This document shows, in pieces, positions 1 to 5,138 of a stretch of DNA of 30,590 nt (positions are counted from its first letter, which is position 1; the number at the start of each line of letters is the position of its first letter). The notes beneath the pieces were generated by a model that did not search any database, had not been told where the DNA came from, and saw nothing but the letters and a program-made list of their open reading frames with translations. The DNA comes from a virus. Position numbers and translations under genes: made by a program. Location: IMG/VR virus record IMGVR_UViG_3300044858_005202, positions 1 to 30,590 of that record; one strand, written 5' to 3'.

Positions 1-338
1 TTGTGCAGTGTGGTGGATTGTTACAGCGGATGCAATAACTAGGGAATCTATGTAAAGAGGTGGCAAACCCCCTGAAAAACGCTGCCAAGTGTTGACACTT
101 TTGAGCGTGGAATGGCGTGGAATAGGGGGAAGGTGGGGGGGTTTGAAAAAAGATCGGTCGCGCCGCCTATATGGCAGGTGTTTTCCGCTGCCATCCAGCA
201 CCCACCACATTCTCACTCGCTTCTCGATCTCACCCTGATCTCACAACACCCCTGCCTCTGTACCAGTCATACCGTTCACGCATTCGTGCTCAACCACCTG
301 TGTCCTGCGTCACTTCATTCTCGTCTCGGTATCAGGAC
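1..338. other. Non-coding, pyrimidine-rich leader region
   Basis: I see no convincing gene here. The first ~54 bases could be the tail of a gene cut by the window edge, but every frame closes within 60 bases and none can be preferred. Bases 87-100 form a perfect 14-bp palindrome (AAGTGTTGACACTT) followed by TT, which could be an operator or a weak hairpin. It contains a TTGACA, but no -10 box sits at the right distance. From about 180 to 340 the plus strand is strongly C/T-rich with short repeated TCTCAC words. The region ends at a strong promoter, so it looks like an upstream control or spacer segment. Confidence 0.5.
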
Positions 339-366
339 TTGACGCACGCTTCTCGTAGCGTATAAT
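339..366 (+). promoter_or_regulatory. Strong sigma70-type promoter for the basic-protein gene
   Basis: TTGACG (339-344), a 16-base spacer and a perfect TATAAT (361-366). Transcription should start near 373, giving a leader of about 37 bases before the GGAGG at 401-405 and the ATG at 410. It is the best match to the housekeeping consensus in the window and probably drives the left gene cluster. Confidence 0.75.
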
Positions 367-409
367 GCATATCTGCTCGTCAATCCGAGCACAATATTTG
401 GGAGGCACA

Positions 410-556
410 ATGGGTGCACTAGAGAAGCTCTTCGGTAAGAAGAAGGTTCAGACCAAGAAGGCGGTGCTTACACCGTCCGTGAAGAAGGCTGCTCCTAAGG
501 GGAAGCCTGTGACACGAAAGACTGTTGCTAAGGGTGGCAAGTCTCGCGGTAAGTAG
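410..556 (+). CDS. Small Lys-rich basic protein (48 aa)
   Basis: I chose the ATG at 410 because GGAGG lies at 401-405 with a 4-base gap; the longer reading from 365 begins inside the promoter. The protein has 14 Lys and 2 Arg in 48 residues and a single acidic residue (Glu5). It has no Cys, no hydrophobic segment, and Ala/Pro/Lys/Thr-rich repeats such as KKAAPKGKP. This composition resembles histone H1-like tails and would fit binding to nucleic acid or another polyanion, which is inference. It is the first gene behind the strongest promoter in the window, a position typical for abundant early host-interaction or DNA-binding phage proteins. No family recognised. Confidence 0.7.
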   Translation: MGALEKLFGKKKVQTKKAVLTPSVKKAAPKGKPVTRKTVAKGGKSRGK

Positions 557-705
557 GTCTATTGGGTATTGGTGTCTGTGAGAGCGGTGCTTTGGCGCCT
601 GCCTCACGGCACCGTGACCCTCATCTCACGACTCAACCTCGCTTCGCGAGTTTTCGGGCCGAGCCTGAGGCTCACTGGCGGGTCAAAACAAAAAGGAGCT
701 ACAAT
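557..705 (+). other. Intergenic segment with three short hairpins
   Basis: Three inverted repeats follow one another: TCACG/CGTGA at 604-617, CTCGC/GCGAG at 638-650 (loop TTC, followed by TTTT), and GAGCC/GGCTC at 661-673. The middle one has a short T-run and could act as a weak terminator behind the basic-protein gene. An AAGGAG ribosome binding site at 693-698 ends the segment. An open frame crosses it from a TTG at 562, but the encoded residues look like read-through rather than protein. Confidence 0.4.
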
Positions 706-951
706 ATTCTAAGGATTTTTGAGTATTGCGGTTCGTGCCGGGCTTCGGAAGACACGCTTCTTTCGGTGTGGTGCGACAGGTGCAGGAAACCAATTTGCGA
801 GAGATGCTTACTGGTGGCAAAAGACCACCCGGGCTGGTATCAGTGCACGAAGTGCTTTCAATCGTTCAGGACGGCTGAGTTGGACAGTATTAACCCGTCA
901 GCCTTTTTGCATGAACGAGTTGAAGACGCTCTGCACGGAATAGGATTCTAA
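706..951 (+). CDS. Small zinc-binding protein with four CxxC pairs
   Basis: The reading frame contains CGSC, CDRC, CERC and CTKC within about 50 residues, followed by an aromatic and acidic tail. Eight cysteines in four knuckles should bind two zinc ions, in a treble-clef or B-box-like arrangement; no named family is assigned. The start is uncertain. AAGGAG at 693-698 is well placed only for an ATT codon at 706, and no ATG, GTG or TTG exists in this frame between 661 and the first Cys. ATT is a rare initiation codon. The alternative TTG at 562 would add 48 unlikely residues across three hairpins. The next gene follows after 10 bases, so the two are probably co-transcribed. Confidence 0.6.
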   Translation: MLRIFEYCGSCRASEDTLLSVWCDRCRKPICERCLLVAKDHPGWYQCTKCFQSFRTAELDSINPSAFLHERVEDALHGIGF

Positions 952-961
952 GGAAAACCAC

Positions 962-1684
962 ATGGCAAAGCAGAAACCCAAAGCAGTAAACGAGTCTTCA
1001 TATCTTCCACCCCGTCCCGGTCAGCCGTGGTATTCAGCGGACTTTGGCGCTAGCGCAGAGTCAAGCGAAGCTTCGGATAAACATGATGGACTTGGCGCGT
1101 TCCTGCCAAAGCAACCCAGCATGCGTGAAAAGATATTTGACGCGCTGTCTGGTGAGCTTGCCGTCGTTCTTCTCATTGGTCTTGTCTCAACCACAACTGC
1201 GTGGACTGCAATCCAAGCGTCCTTCCACGGCGGAACCGCAGACGGGTCGTATGGCGAATACCAGACCTCTATGGCGGAAGCCAATAACCTGTGGATTACC
1301 GCAGAGGTCAAATACCGTGCAGACCTCCTGACATGGGACACAGGTGCGGGGGGATCATACGAATACGCACTCTATGCAAAGCCATGCCGAGAGAGCGGGG
1401 AGTCCCAGCTGCCAGACTGCGCTCCGTATATGGAGGCGGTTTACAACCCATACAGCGAAGCATTTGATGCGGCGCAGCCGCTCCTTGAAACCTCAGAGAT
1501 TGAGGCCGGACACAGCAACCGACTGCAAATGCTGACGGGCATCTTTGCGGTGTCCCTCTTCCTTCTAGGCGTAACCTCGCCGATGAAAAAGCGTAAAAAC
1601 GCGGCATACCTCATTGCCTTTGCCGCCACCCTCTGGGCAACAGGGGTTGCGATCTTGGCGTCAGTCCCAATCATTATTTTGTAG
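962..1684 (+). CDS. Membrane protein, three predicted TM segments (240 aa)
   Basis: The start is set by AAGGA at 950-954, seven bases ahead of the ATG. A polar N-terminus of about 60 residues is followed by one hydrophobic segment (~65-88), a 100-residue region with YQ/W/A-rich helical character (WTAIQASFHGG...YGEYQTSMAEANNLW), and two closely spaced hydrophobic segments (~190-208 and ~217-238) with KKRK between them. That topology (one TM, helical ectodomain, TM hairpin) resembles a family of hypothetical actinobacterial membrane proteins, but I cannot name it with confidence. Two Cys (CRESGESQLPDC) could form a disulfide in the ectodomain. The next gene starts 8 bases later. Confidence 0.75.
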   Translation: MAKQKPKAVNESSYLPPRPGQPWYSADFGASAESSEASDKHDGLGAFLPKQPSMREKIFDALSGELAVVLLIGLVSTTTAWTAIQASFHGGTADGSYGEYQTSMAEANNLWITAEVKYRADLLTWDTGAGGSYEYALYAKPCRESGESQLPDCAPYMEAVYNPYSEAFDAAQPLLETSEIEAGHSNRLQMLTGIFAVSLFLLGVTSPMKKRKNAAYLIAFAATLWATGVAILASVPIIIL

Positions 1685-1692
1685 GAGGAACT

Positions 1693-1864
1693 ATGGACTA
1701 CATCATTCCGCTTCTTATCGGGGGAGCCGTAGGATTCATCTTTGCAGGGCTTGGGGCATACGTTCCCGCCCCGCCAAATATTCAGGGGCTTCTTGGGGTG
1801 GCCGGGATCACCCTTTATGCTCATTACGATCCTTACCTTTGCGGTTGGGATTATTCGGTCGTGA
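1693..1864 (+). CDS. XapX-like two-TM small membrane protein, +1 frameshift near 1816
   Basis: AGGAGG at 1684-1689 gives a strong start at ATG 1693. Residues 1-41 read as a XapX-type (DUF1427) domain: a Gly-rich TM segment, the hallmark VPAPP turn, then the beginning of a second TM (GLLGVAGITL). In this frame the hydrophobicity then collapses into Tyr/His/Asp/Trp-rich sequence. Shifting +1 after the CTT at 1813-1815 (skipping T1816) continues the TM as MLITILTFAVGIIRS and stops at TGA 1862-1864, giving 56 residues and a stop that overlaps the next start as GTGA. Either the shift is programmed (CTT is a known slippery codon) or one base was inserted in the sequence. Without a shift the ORF runs on to 2496 as a 267-aa fusion. 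A holin-like role is possible but unproven. Confidence 0.5.
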
Positions 1865-2496
1865 ACACCCGTAGCCGCGCACGGGCTATTGTCTTTCTTT
1901 TGCTTTCGGCGATCATCCTTGTCCCGTTCCTTGCCGTTGCTGCGAGCCGGACATATGGCGTAGAGATTGATGCACCAGCAACCTCTGAGCCGACGCCAGA
2001 ACCGACCACTGAAGAGCCGGCGCCGACCCAGCCCGTTGAGCCGTCACCAGAGCCAAGTGTTGAGCCCACACCAGAGCCAACTCCTAGGTCAGCGACAGGG
2101 CCGACCCCAACACCAGAGCCAACCCTAGAGACGACGCCAGAGATCAGCGGGTCAGAAGAGCCTTCGGAAACCACAGGGCCACAACCGCAAGCACCTCAGT
2201 GGAAAATTGGAGATCCTCCAGTAGACATGCCTCCAGTGCGGATTGAAATCCCAGCCGGCTATTCCGCAGAGAACCAAATCCCAATCGCCGACCAAGAAGG
2301 AGGCGTCAGGGGGCCTGGGGCGTATTCGGTAATTAGCGAAGGCGTGCTTCTGGGGAACTATATGTTTGACCCCGTTTCCTCAAGGCAGCTTCTGGAAATG
2401 ATGCGATCACCAGAATGTGATCTTGGGCCGTTCTGCGGGGCGATCATCGTTCCAAGCAACGGGACCATCAACCCCGGAACACCAATTATCCCCTAG
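1861..2496 (+). CDS. Exported, membrane-anchored Pro/Thr/Glu-rich protein (211 aa from GTG)
   Basis: Read from GTG 1861, which overlaps the TGA of the shifted upstream frame. Arg-rich residues 1-8 precede a hydrophobic segment (~9-28) that acts as a signal or anchor. Residues ~38-112 are a low-complexity linker of PEPT, PEPS and TPEP units of the kind used to hold domains out from a Gram-positive cell surface. The C-terminal ~100 residues look folded and contain a Cys pair (CDLGPFC). No SD is obvious, so translation is probably coupled to the gene before it. The same design (signal plus PT/PE linker) recurs at 29408. If no frameshift occurs, this is the C-terminal part of a 267-aa protein starting at 1693. 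Confidence 0.6.
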   Translation: MNTRSRARAIVFLLLSAIILVPFLAVAASRTYGVEIDAPATSEPTPEPTTEEPAPTQPVEPSPEPSVEPTPEPTPRSATGPTPTPEPTLETTPEISGSEEPSETTGPQPQAPQWKIGDPPVDMPPVRIEIPAGYSAENQIPIADQEGGVRGPGAYSVISEGVLLGNYMFDPVSSRQLLEMMRSPECDLGPFCGAIIVPSNGTINPGTPIIP

Positions 2497-2518
2497 GATC
2501 AGTTAAGATAGCAACCTA

Positions 2519-2914
2519 GTGAGCAACCAGCTGGAGTACCTAAAGGAAATGACTGGGAAGTGGCACCTCGTTGAACGATGGGTTGAGGTTGAGGGTGAGC
2601 ACTATAAGTTCACGCAAGACCGAGACATGATGATCGTGACAGACAACTTGGGGGCATCGTTTGCCCGCCTATCAGTACGGATCGCTGACAAGCCAGCGCC
2701 GGAAGGCTGGTTCTGGCTACGAAACTGGTCAGAAAATGAGAAGTTTTGGGAGAAGGTCTCTCACCACTTTGAGCTCAGCACGGATGTCGTGCAGGTCTCG
2801 CCCTATGTGGACACGGTGGCGGCGAGATTCCTTCTTAGTCCACTGGAGGCGACAAATGAACAAGCGACCACGAAGGCTTTCAACGAAAAGGGTCGTGACG
2901 AAGACATACTTTGA
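2519..2914 (+). CDS. Hypothetical protein (131 aa)
   Basis: An open frame from GTG 2519, rich in Trp, Glu and His (WHLVERWVEVEGEH, GWFWLRNWSENEKFWEKV). It is soluble, without Cys, signal or membrane segment, and I do not recognise a family. There is no good SD; the upstream TAAGAT at 2504-2509 could be a -10 box for a nearly leaderless message, but its spacing to the start (9 bases) is long. Its 3' end overlaps the next gene by 59 bases, so the last ~20 residues are the least certain part. Confidence 0.55.
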   Translation: MSNQLEYLKEMTGKWHLVERWVEVEGEHYKFTQDRDMMIVTDNLGASFARLSVRIADKPAPEGWFWLRNWSENEKFWEKVSHHFELSTDVVQVSPYVDTVAARFLLSPLEATNEQATTKAFNEKGRDEDIL

Positions 2915-3029
2915 GTATGGCGTCACCCCAGCGGCTAACAAGACCGCTGCTGGAAACTATATAAACTTTGTACTGGGTGTTGTTCTTGTAGTCGGCATCT
3001 ATCTCATTGCGGGGGCGTTTGGAATCTAA
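2856..3029 (+). CDS. Small single-TM protein with basic N-terminus (57 aa)
   Basis: GGAGG at 2845-2849 sits 6 bases before ATG 2856. The protein starts with a highly basic stretch (KRPRRLSTKR) and ends with one hydrophobic helix (~37-57, NFVLGVVLVVGIYLIAGAFG). It overlaps the end of the upstream gene and its stop overlaps the next start (TAATG). Size and topology fit a phage membrane accessory or lysis-related protein with its N-terminus inside. No family recognised. One of two holin-size candidates in this cluster. Confidence 0.65.
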   Translation: MNKRPRRLSTKRVVTKTYFEYGVTPAANKTAAGNYINFVLGVVLVVGIYLIAGAFGI

Positions 3030-3244
3030 TGTCAGCGCCAAGCCGTGAAGAGATGCTTGAGCTCGGTCGCGCAACCGGTCGCGCCGCGACGCGTGAAGAC
3101 GCCGAGAATATCGTTGCTGGCTTGATGCAAACCGTCCGCACGGTCAGGGAGCAGTCGGGACACGACAGCCAGATCGCGTGGTCCCTGATGGCTGCAATTG
3201 AGGGCATACGAGAGACAATGAAGAGGTTTGATGCGCAGGGTTAA
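3029..3244 (+). CDS. Small helical protein (71 aa)
   Basis: The ATG shares its A with the stop of the previous gene (TAATG), so translation is probably coupled. The sequence is polar and predicted almost all helical, with charged heptad-like spacing (SREEMLELGRATGRAATREDAENIVAGLMQ split over several turns). It has no Cys, signal or TM. No family recognised. It overlaps the start of the next gene by 14 bases. Confidence 0.6.
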   Translation: MSAPSREEMLELGRATGRAATREDAENIVAGLMQTVRTVREQSGHDSQIAWSLMAAIEGIRETMKRFDAQG

Positions 3245-3374
3245 GTCGTTGGCTTGGCTTGTGGTTAACACCTTGGCGACGGTGGTGATTTCTACTGTCG
3301 TTGGCGTAGCCGTAATGGCTGCTGCCTTTATGACTGGGGCGGCAATATTTCTTGGGATTGTGCGGCGGAAATAA
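3231..3374 (+). CDS. Tiny hydrophobic membrane protein, holin-like size (47 aa)
   Basis: ATG 3231 follows AAGAGG (3221-3226) at 4 bases. MRRVK is followed by about 37 nearly uncharged, Val/Ala/Thr-rich residues and a C-terminal RRK. This is long enough for one long or two short membrane segments with positively charged ends. Such size and charge pattern is typical of small holins or antiholins, but no endolysin is visible in the window, so the role is only a suggestion. The 3' end overlaps the end of the minus-strand ORF at 3328. Confidence 0.55.
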   Translation: MRRVKSLAWLVVNTLATVVISTVVGVAVMAAAFMTGAAIFLGIVRRK

Positions 3375-3546
3375 CCCGTTGCCACTCAATTTCAATCAAC
3401 TGCTCTTCGCTATATACCCCACGACCAAGATGAGTCGCATGCCTGCAGTACCAGTTGGGGGAGCCCTGGAGATCGAGAAGGGCTCCGTGTCGTTCATCCT
3501 GTGGGCACGCAGGTCCCCAGTACCACCCGTCACTGATCCAGCGCAC
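3328..3546 (-). CDS. Probable small zinc-binding protein on minus strand (72 aa)
   Basis: This minus frame reads more like protein than anything on the plus strand here: RWISDGWYWGPACPQDERHG, a NWYC.H segment, and an acidic Glu-rich tail (SEEQLIEIEWQ). Cys and His residues (CPQDERH, CRHATH) suggest one zinc site. The frame is open up to an ATG at 3624. I prefer GTG 3546 because AGAGG lies 5 bases upstream and because this avoids overlap with the plus-strand gene at 3639. The gene converges with the holin-like gene and overlaps it by 47 bases. The family is uncertain. Confidence 0.45.
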   Translation of the reverse strand: MRWISDGWYWGPACPQDERHGALLDLQGSPNWYCRHATHLGRGVYSEEQLIEIEWQRVISAAQSQEILPPQS

Positions 3547-3549
3547 GCG

Positions 3550-3568
3550 AACCTCTTCGCGAGAGGTT
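3550..3568. promoter_or_regulatory. Inverted repeat at the start of the minus-strand ORF
   Basis: AACCTCT (3550-3556), loop TCGCG, AGAGGTT (3562-3568) is a perfect 7-bp stem. Read on the minus strand it contains the AGAGG that would be the ribosome binding site for GTG 3546. Folding of the message would therefore hide the site, or the DNA palindrome could be a binding site between the minus-strand ORF and the rightward zinc-ribbon gene. Confidence 0.4.
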
Positions 3569-3638
3569 GGCTGCCCAACGCGAAGTTCTTGCTGCGGACG
3601 AGATGCTCTACGACGACTTGCCATATGTGGGCATCAGT

Positions 3639-3797
3639 ATGACTGAAGAAAAGCAAGTGTCAACCTCAGAGGCCCCACAGCCAGACCCCGAAGAGTTAGT
3701 ATTGACTTGCGCGAACTGCGGGCGTATGCTTGATGAGCGCAAGTGCAAGCTGGTTTGTGAGTGCGGGTATTTCGCTTCGTGCTCAGATTACTATTAG
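3639..3797 (+). CDS. Zinc-ribbon protein ending in CGYF.SCSDYY (52 aa)
   Basis: A Glu/Pro-rich N-terminus is followed by CANCG, CKLVCECG and a final FASCSDYY. The Cys pairs CxxC ... CxxxCxC fit a compact zinc ribbon. The C-terminal pattern CGYF-x-SCSDxY is one I recall from small conserved zinc-ribbon proteins of bacteria and phages of unknown function. No clear SD precedes ATG 3639; the frame stays open back to TTG 3567, and residues encoded there (ADEMLYDDLPYVGIS) look plausible too, so the start could be earlier. Followed after 10 bases by the next gene. Confidence 0.6.
   Translation: MTEEKQVSTSEAPQPDPEELVLTCANCGRMLDERKCKLVCECGYFASCSDYY
3702..3730 (+). promoter_or_regulatory. Possible internal promoter
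   Basis: TTGACT (3702-3707), exactly 17 bases, then TATGCT (3725-3730), inside the zinc-ribbon gene. It would start a message with a leader of about 70 bases for the gene at 3808. It matches the spacing rule well but lies in coding sequence, so chance is a real alternative. Confidence 0.3.
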
Positions 3798-3807
3798 GAG
3801 GCAGAAG

Positions 3808-4197
3808 ATGATTAGTCCTGTGGTTCATTTTGGTAACTATTCCATTGACGAGCAGCTGGAACTGCTTGATCGTGATCTCCGAGCGTATCAGCGCATTTGG
3901 CTAATTGAGCGCAGCCCAGAGGGGGTGTGGGGCATTGCCATTGTGAAGGACCTGCCTGAGCATCAGTGGCCAGAGCCGAATGAATACGGCGTGGTTCCCC
4001 GCTCTGACACCTATCAGACCATCGTCTACCGTCGTCATGAGTGCCTTGCCAAGGCGATCTGGGACGCACGAGAAGACCTGTTGATCCGCAATGAAAACGA
4101 AGATCATGAGAGCCATGATGCGGAGGCTGAAAAGAAGTTCACGGAGCCAATCAACCCAGATCCAGTCACGGGGATTGCCGACCTTCTGAAGGAATAG
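3808..4197 (+). CDS. Hypothetical acidic protein (129 aa)
   Basis: AGGAGG at 3797-3801 with a 6-base gap fixes the start. The first 80 residues look like a compact alpha/beta fold (IDEQLELLDRDLRAYQ, then WLIERSPEGVWGIAIV as a probable beta hairpin); the C-terminal third is strongly acidic and probably flexible (ENEDHESHDAEAEKKF). No Cys pair, signal or membrane segment. I do not recognise the family. The stop is immediately followed by a strong stem-loop at 4199, suggesting the end of a transcription or processing unit. Confidence 0.7.
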   Translation: MISPVVHFGNYSIDEQLELLDRDLRAYQRIWLIERSPEGVWGIAIVKDLPEHQWPEPNEYGVVPRSDTYQTIVYRRHECLAKAIWDAREDLLIRNENEDHESHDAEAEKKFTEPINPDPVTGIADLLKE

Positions 4198-4198
4198 T

Positions 4199-4231
4199 GA
4201 CCGCTGGGAGAAAGGATAAAACCCAGCGGTC
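4199..4231 (+). terminator. Strong 10-bp stem-loop after the gene ending at 4197
   Basis: GACCGCTGGG (4199-4208) and CCCAGCGGTC (4222-4231) pair perfectly around a 13-base purine-rich loop that contains AAAGGA. No U-run follows, so it is not a textbook rho-independent terminator. It may still end or protect the upstream message, or be a protein-binding RNA hairpin. Confidence 0.5.
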
Positions 4232-4244
4232 TCGTGCATCATAG

Positions 4245-4272
4245 ACCATTCCAAATGGTGTATGCTTTTGTT
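4245..4272 (+). promoter_or_regulatory. Leaderless-type -10 box with adjacent palindromic operator
   Basis: TATGCT (4261-4266) is followed by 6 bases and then ATG 4273, so transcription could start on the first base of the gene. Directly upstream lies the inverted repeat ACCATT-CCA-AATGGT (4245-4259), placed between the -35 and -10 positions where a repressor would act. No good -35 hexamer is visible. Confidence 0.4.
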
Positions 4273-4485
4273 ATGACGGATCGCGCGGGGGCTCCAACAG
4301 ACCGGGTGTGGGCAGTGTACTTTTTGTATGCCCAATCGTTTCCATTGTCTATTAACCTTGACCAGCGTCGCCCAGATGATGAAGAGCCGTATGCCGTAAC
4401 GATTGCGGACGGAGGGGAAGTTTTTATTCGTCTTTCCGATGATGAGGTGAGTTGGCTAATTGCCAAGAAAGTGGGGATATCGTGA
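4273..4485 (+). CDS. Hypothetical protein (70 aa), probably leaderless
   Basis: The frame is open from 4234, with possible starts at GTG 4234, ATG 4255 and ATG 4273. None has a ribosome binding site. I choose ATG 4273 because a TATGCT -10 box ends exactly 6 bases before it. The product is a small alpha/beta protein (VWAVYFLYAQSFPLSINLDQ, then EPYAVTIADGGEVFIRLSDDEVSWLI) without Cys or membrane segment. Family unknown. Its stop overlaps the start of the glycosyltransferase (GTGA), so it probably leads that operon. Confidence 0.6.
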   Translation: MTDRAGAPTDRVWAVYFLYAQSFPLSINLDQRRPDDEEPYAVTIADGGEVFIRLSDDEVSWLIAKKVGIS

Positions 4486-5138
4486 GCCGATTGCTACTTA
4501 TTGTTCCAAGCCGAAAGCGACCGCAGTCTTGCGACGAGCTTCTTACCGCATTTGAAGAGACTGCGGAAGACGCCGATATTCTCTTTGGCTTAGATGATGA
4601 CGACAAGAGCGAATACTCCGCCCGGGTTCTTGAGAGGTCGTCTATTAACCCGCGACTGCGAATGGGCGGAACGCTGAACCTGCTTGCGACGCAGAATGCT
4701 GACAAGTACGAATTCCTATCCTTTATGGGGGACGACCACCGACCACGAACGAAGGGGTGGGACCGAGTTCTTTGTGAAGCTATTGGCGAACGCCCGGGCG
4801 TCTCATACGGGGACGATCTCCTTCAGGGCGCAAACCTTCCAACCGCCGTCACGATGTCAGCAGAGATTGTCCGACGAATTGGGTACATGGTTCCACCTGT
4901 ACTCGTCCACATGTACATGGACAACTTCTGGAGGGACTTTGGGAGCAAAATAGGGAACCTCCAGTACCGAGCAGATGTTGTGATTGAGCACATGCACTAT
5001 CTGGCCGGTAAGGCAGTCAACGACCTTCAGTACCAGGAGGTTAATGCATCTCATGTGTACGAGAAAGACCGTCTTGCATACGAGGATTACCAGAAGACCC
5101 AAATGGAAACCGACGCAATGCTGGTTTTGCGAGCATGA
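4482..5138 (+). CDS. Glycosyltransferase-like protein, GT-A fold (218 aa)
   Basis: GTG 4482 overlaps the previous stop and puts the N-terminal strand LLLIVPSRKRP at the start, as in GT-A/GT2 enzymes. Residues ~33-41 (DILFGLDDDD) and ~80-86 (SFMGDDHRP) provide two acidic motifs; the second resembles the DxD metal/nucleotide-sugar site. Further conserved-looking elements are GVSYGDDLLQG, PPVLVHMYMDNFW and DVVIEHMHYLAGKA, the last with a possible metal-binding His. At 218 residues it is a minimal catalytic domain without membrane segment, so it is probably cytoplasmic. It likely transfers a sugar to phage or host structures; the donor is unknown. It overlaps by ATGA with a sugar epimerase/dehydratase, arguing for a joint pathway. 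Confidence 0.75.
   Translation: MSRLLLIVPSRKRPQSCDELLTAFEETAEDADILFGLDDDDKSEYSARVLERSSINPRLRMGGTLNLLATQNADKYEFLSFMGDDHRPRTKGWDRVLCEAIGERPGVSYGDDLLQGANLPTAVTMSAEIVRRIGYMVPPVLVHMYMDNFWRDFGSKIGNLQYRADVVIEHMHYLAGKAVNDLQYQEVNASHVYEKDRLAYEDYQKTQMETDAMLVLRA

Noticed and set aside
87-102. TTGACA at 92-97 as a promoter
   Set aside because: No -10-like hexamer 15-19 bases downstream; it is better explained as part of the palindrome AAGTGTTGACACTT.
112-342. 76-aa open frame in the first 340 bases
   Set aside because: No SD, His/Ser/Leu/Pro-rich sequence dictated by C/T-rich DNA, and a competing overlapping frame of equal quality; treated as non-coding.
719-943. Alternative frame over the zinc-protein gene (TTG start)
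   Set aside because: Lacks the ordered CxxC pairs and looks like a shadow, although AAGG lies just upstream.
2856-3374. Complete lysis cassette
   Set aside because: Two holin-size membrane proteins are present, but no endolysin, amidase or lysozyme domain is visible in the window.
4199-4231. Classical rho-independent terminator
   Set aside because: The stem is strong but no U-run follows on either strand, so it is listed as a stem-loop with uncertain role.
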